Of a DNA stretch of 6,981 nt, positions 6,725 to 6,981 are shown piece after piece. Numbering within the stretch: position 1 is the stretch's first letter; the number at the start of each line of letters is the position of its first letter. Source of the stretch: Chitinophagales bacterium (GTDB lineage Bacteria; Bacteroidota; Bacteroidia; Chitinophagales; UBA8649); the NCBI GenBank assembly GCA_016777395.1, contig JADHRO010000112.1, positions 1-6,981 of the forward strand, written 5' to 3'. The position numbers and the translations under genes were made by a program. The notes below the pieces were generated by a model. The model worked only from the letters and a program-made list of their open reading frames with translations. It was not told the DNA's origin and did not search any database.

Positions 6725-6870
6725 TAAACCATAAGCTGCTGCTCTAAAAGCTCATCTTCCCGCAATACCCTTAAGATATACATTCCGCTAGATAAATCAA
6801 TTAGCAAACGTCTTCCGCTAAATTTTTCTAAAGCAAAAACCAAGCGTCCACTCCAATCATAACATCCGTT
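6721..6870 (-). pseudogene. Orphan T9SS type A sorting-domain fragment
   Basis: On the minus strand, 49 codons between a TGA (6873-6871) and a TAG (6723-6721) read as the second half of a T9SS type A C-terminal sorting domain: 'CYDWSGRLVFALEKF' (residues 3-17), 'LLIDLSSGMYILRVL' (22-36) and the end 'EQQLMVY'. The family pattern is 'iyd..Gr.v......dls.GvYll.v.......k.vv', which targets proteins for export across the outer membrane by the type IX system. There is no ATG in this frame before the domain and no cargo protein in front. Directly upstream on the same strand is the end of an unrelated oxidoreductase in another frame. This is best read as the remnant of a deleted or displaced T9SS-cargo gene. 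Its stop codon overlaps the lptC stop on the other strand. Confidence 0.65.
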
Positions 6871-6875
6871 TCATT

Positions 6876-6981
6876 TTACTTAAGCGCACGATATAGTACT
6901 TGCGCGGGATGTAAAGCTTTTCTTTTTGTTCCGTCAAATATTTGATGCCTGCAGCTCGTTCCTGGAGCAGCCACAATGACT
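6876..6981 (-). CDS. FAD-linked oxidoreductase with Fe-S domain, C-terminal end
   Basis: The last 34 codons and TAA stop of a gene that enters from the right edge. The peptide contains 'APGTSCRHQIFDGTKRKALH' (residues 5-24) followed by 'PAQVLYRALK'. This resembles the C-terminus of the large FAD-binding and Fe-S-binding oxidoreductases (GlcD/D-lactate dehydrogenase-like, including E. coli YdiJ), where a Ser-Cys-Arg motif of the cysteine-rich domain is followed by 'HP' and a final helix. Those proteins, around 950-1000 residues, oxidise hydroxy acids such as D-lactate or 2-hydroxyglutarate. The substrate here is unknown because only the tail is visible. The gene converges on lptC, with the T9SS fragment between them and no obvious terminator after its stop. 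Confidence 0.7.
   Translation of the reverse strand, partial: VIVAAPGTSCRHQIFDGTKRKALHPAQVLYRALK

Noticed and set aside
6871..6950. Alternative minus-strand frame reading 'LYIPRKYYIVRLSKMKRML' near the right edge
   Set aside because: The overlapping frame with 'GTSCRHQI' fits a known oxidoreductase C-terminus much better; the alternative has no recognisable family.
1..6981. CRISPR array, tRNA, insertion sequence, toxin-antitoxin or phage-defence genes
   Set aside because: No direct-repeat array, cloverleaf-like sequence, transposase motif or defence domain was seen; the coding content is metabolic and envelope-related.

Overview
The window is AT-rich and reads as chromosomal DNA of a Bacteroidota bacterium, most likely a flavobacterium-like member. 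Four things support this. There is a T9SS type A sorting-domain sequence near the right edge. A TAnnTTTG promoter box stands in front of the leftmost gene. The outer-membrane barrel ends in a 'WFIKRK' tail and the TPR protein in a 'GCWIG..TTVR' tail, both of which I recall from that phylum. The order coaX, outer-membrane protein, TPR protein, lptC is also familiar from Bacteroidota genomes. The genus cannot be fixed from the sequence alone.

Layout: positions 1-443 hold the N-terminal half of a TSUP/TauE-SafE membrane transporter on the minus strand, cut by the window edge. A 47-base divergent intergenic region (444-490) separates it from a tight plus-strand cluster of six genes. These are an atypical-SDR NAD(P)-binding protein (491-1165), a secreted CapA-like protein with a C-terminal SPOR-like domain (1125-2660), type III pantothenate kinase coaX (2674-3387), an OmpP1/FadL-like outer-membrane barrel protein (3377-4690), a periplasmic TPR protein (4701-6128) and the LPS-export lipoprotein lptC (6137-6724). 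Neighbouring genes overlap or lie within 14 bases of each other, so they are probably co-transcribed. At the right edge, on the minus strand, are the last 34 codons of a large FAD/Fe-S oxidoreductase (6876-6981). Between it and lptC lies an orphan piece of a T9SS sorting domain with no start codon (6721-6870).

How the genes fit together: apart from the SDR protein and coaX, the cluster encodes exported envelope proteins. These are a possibly peptidoglycan-associated CapA/SPOR protein, an outer-membrane barrel, a periplasmic TPR scaffold and an LPS-transport component. The kinase of coenzyme A synthesis sits among them, as it often does in this phylum.

The most unusual points are the CapA-like protein, which has lost several expected metal-binding residues and carries a SPOR-like domain; a perfect 12-bp stem followed by a T-run, resembling an intrinsic terminator, inside the first codons of lptC; and the orphan T9SS tail. 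I see no CRISPR array, tRNA, rRNA, insertion sequence or defence system.
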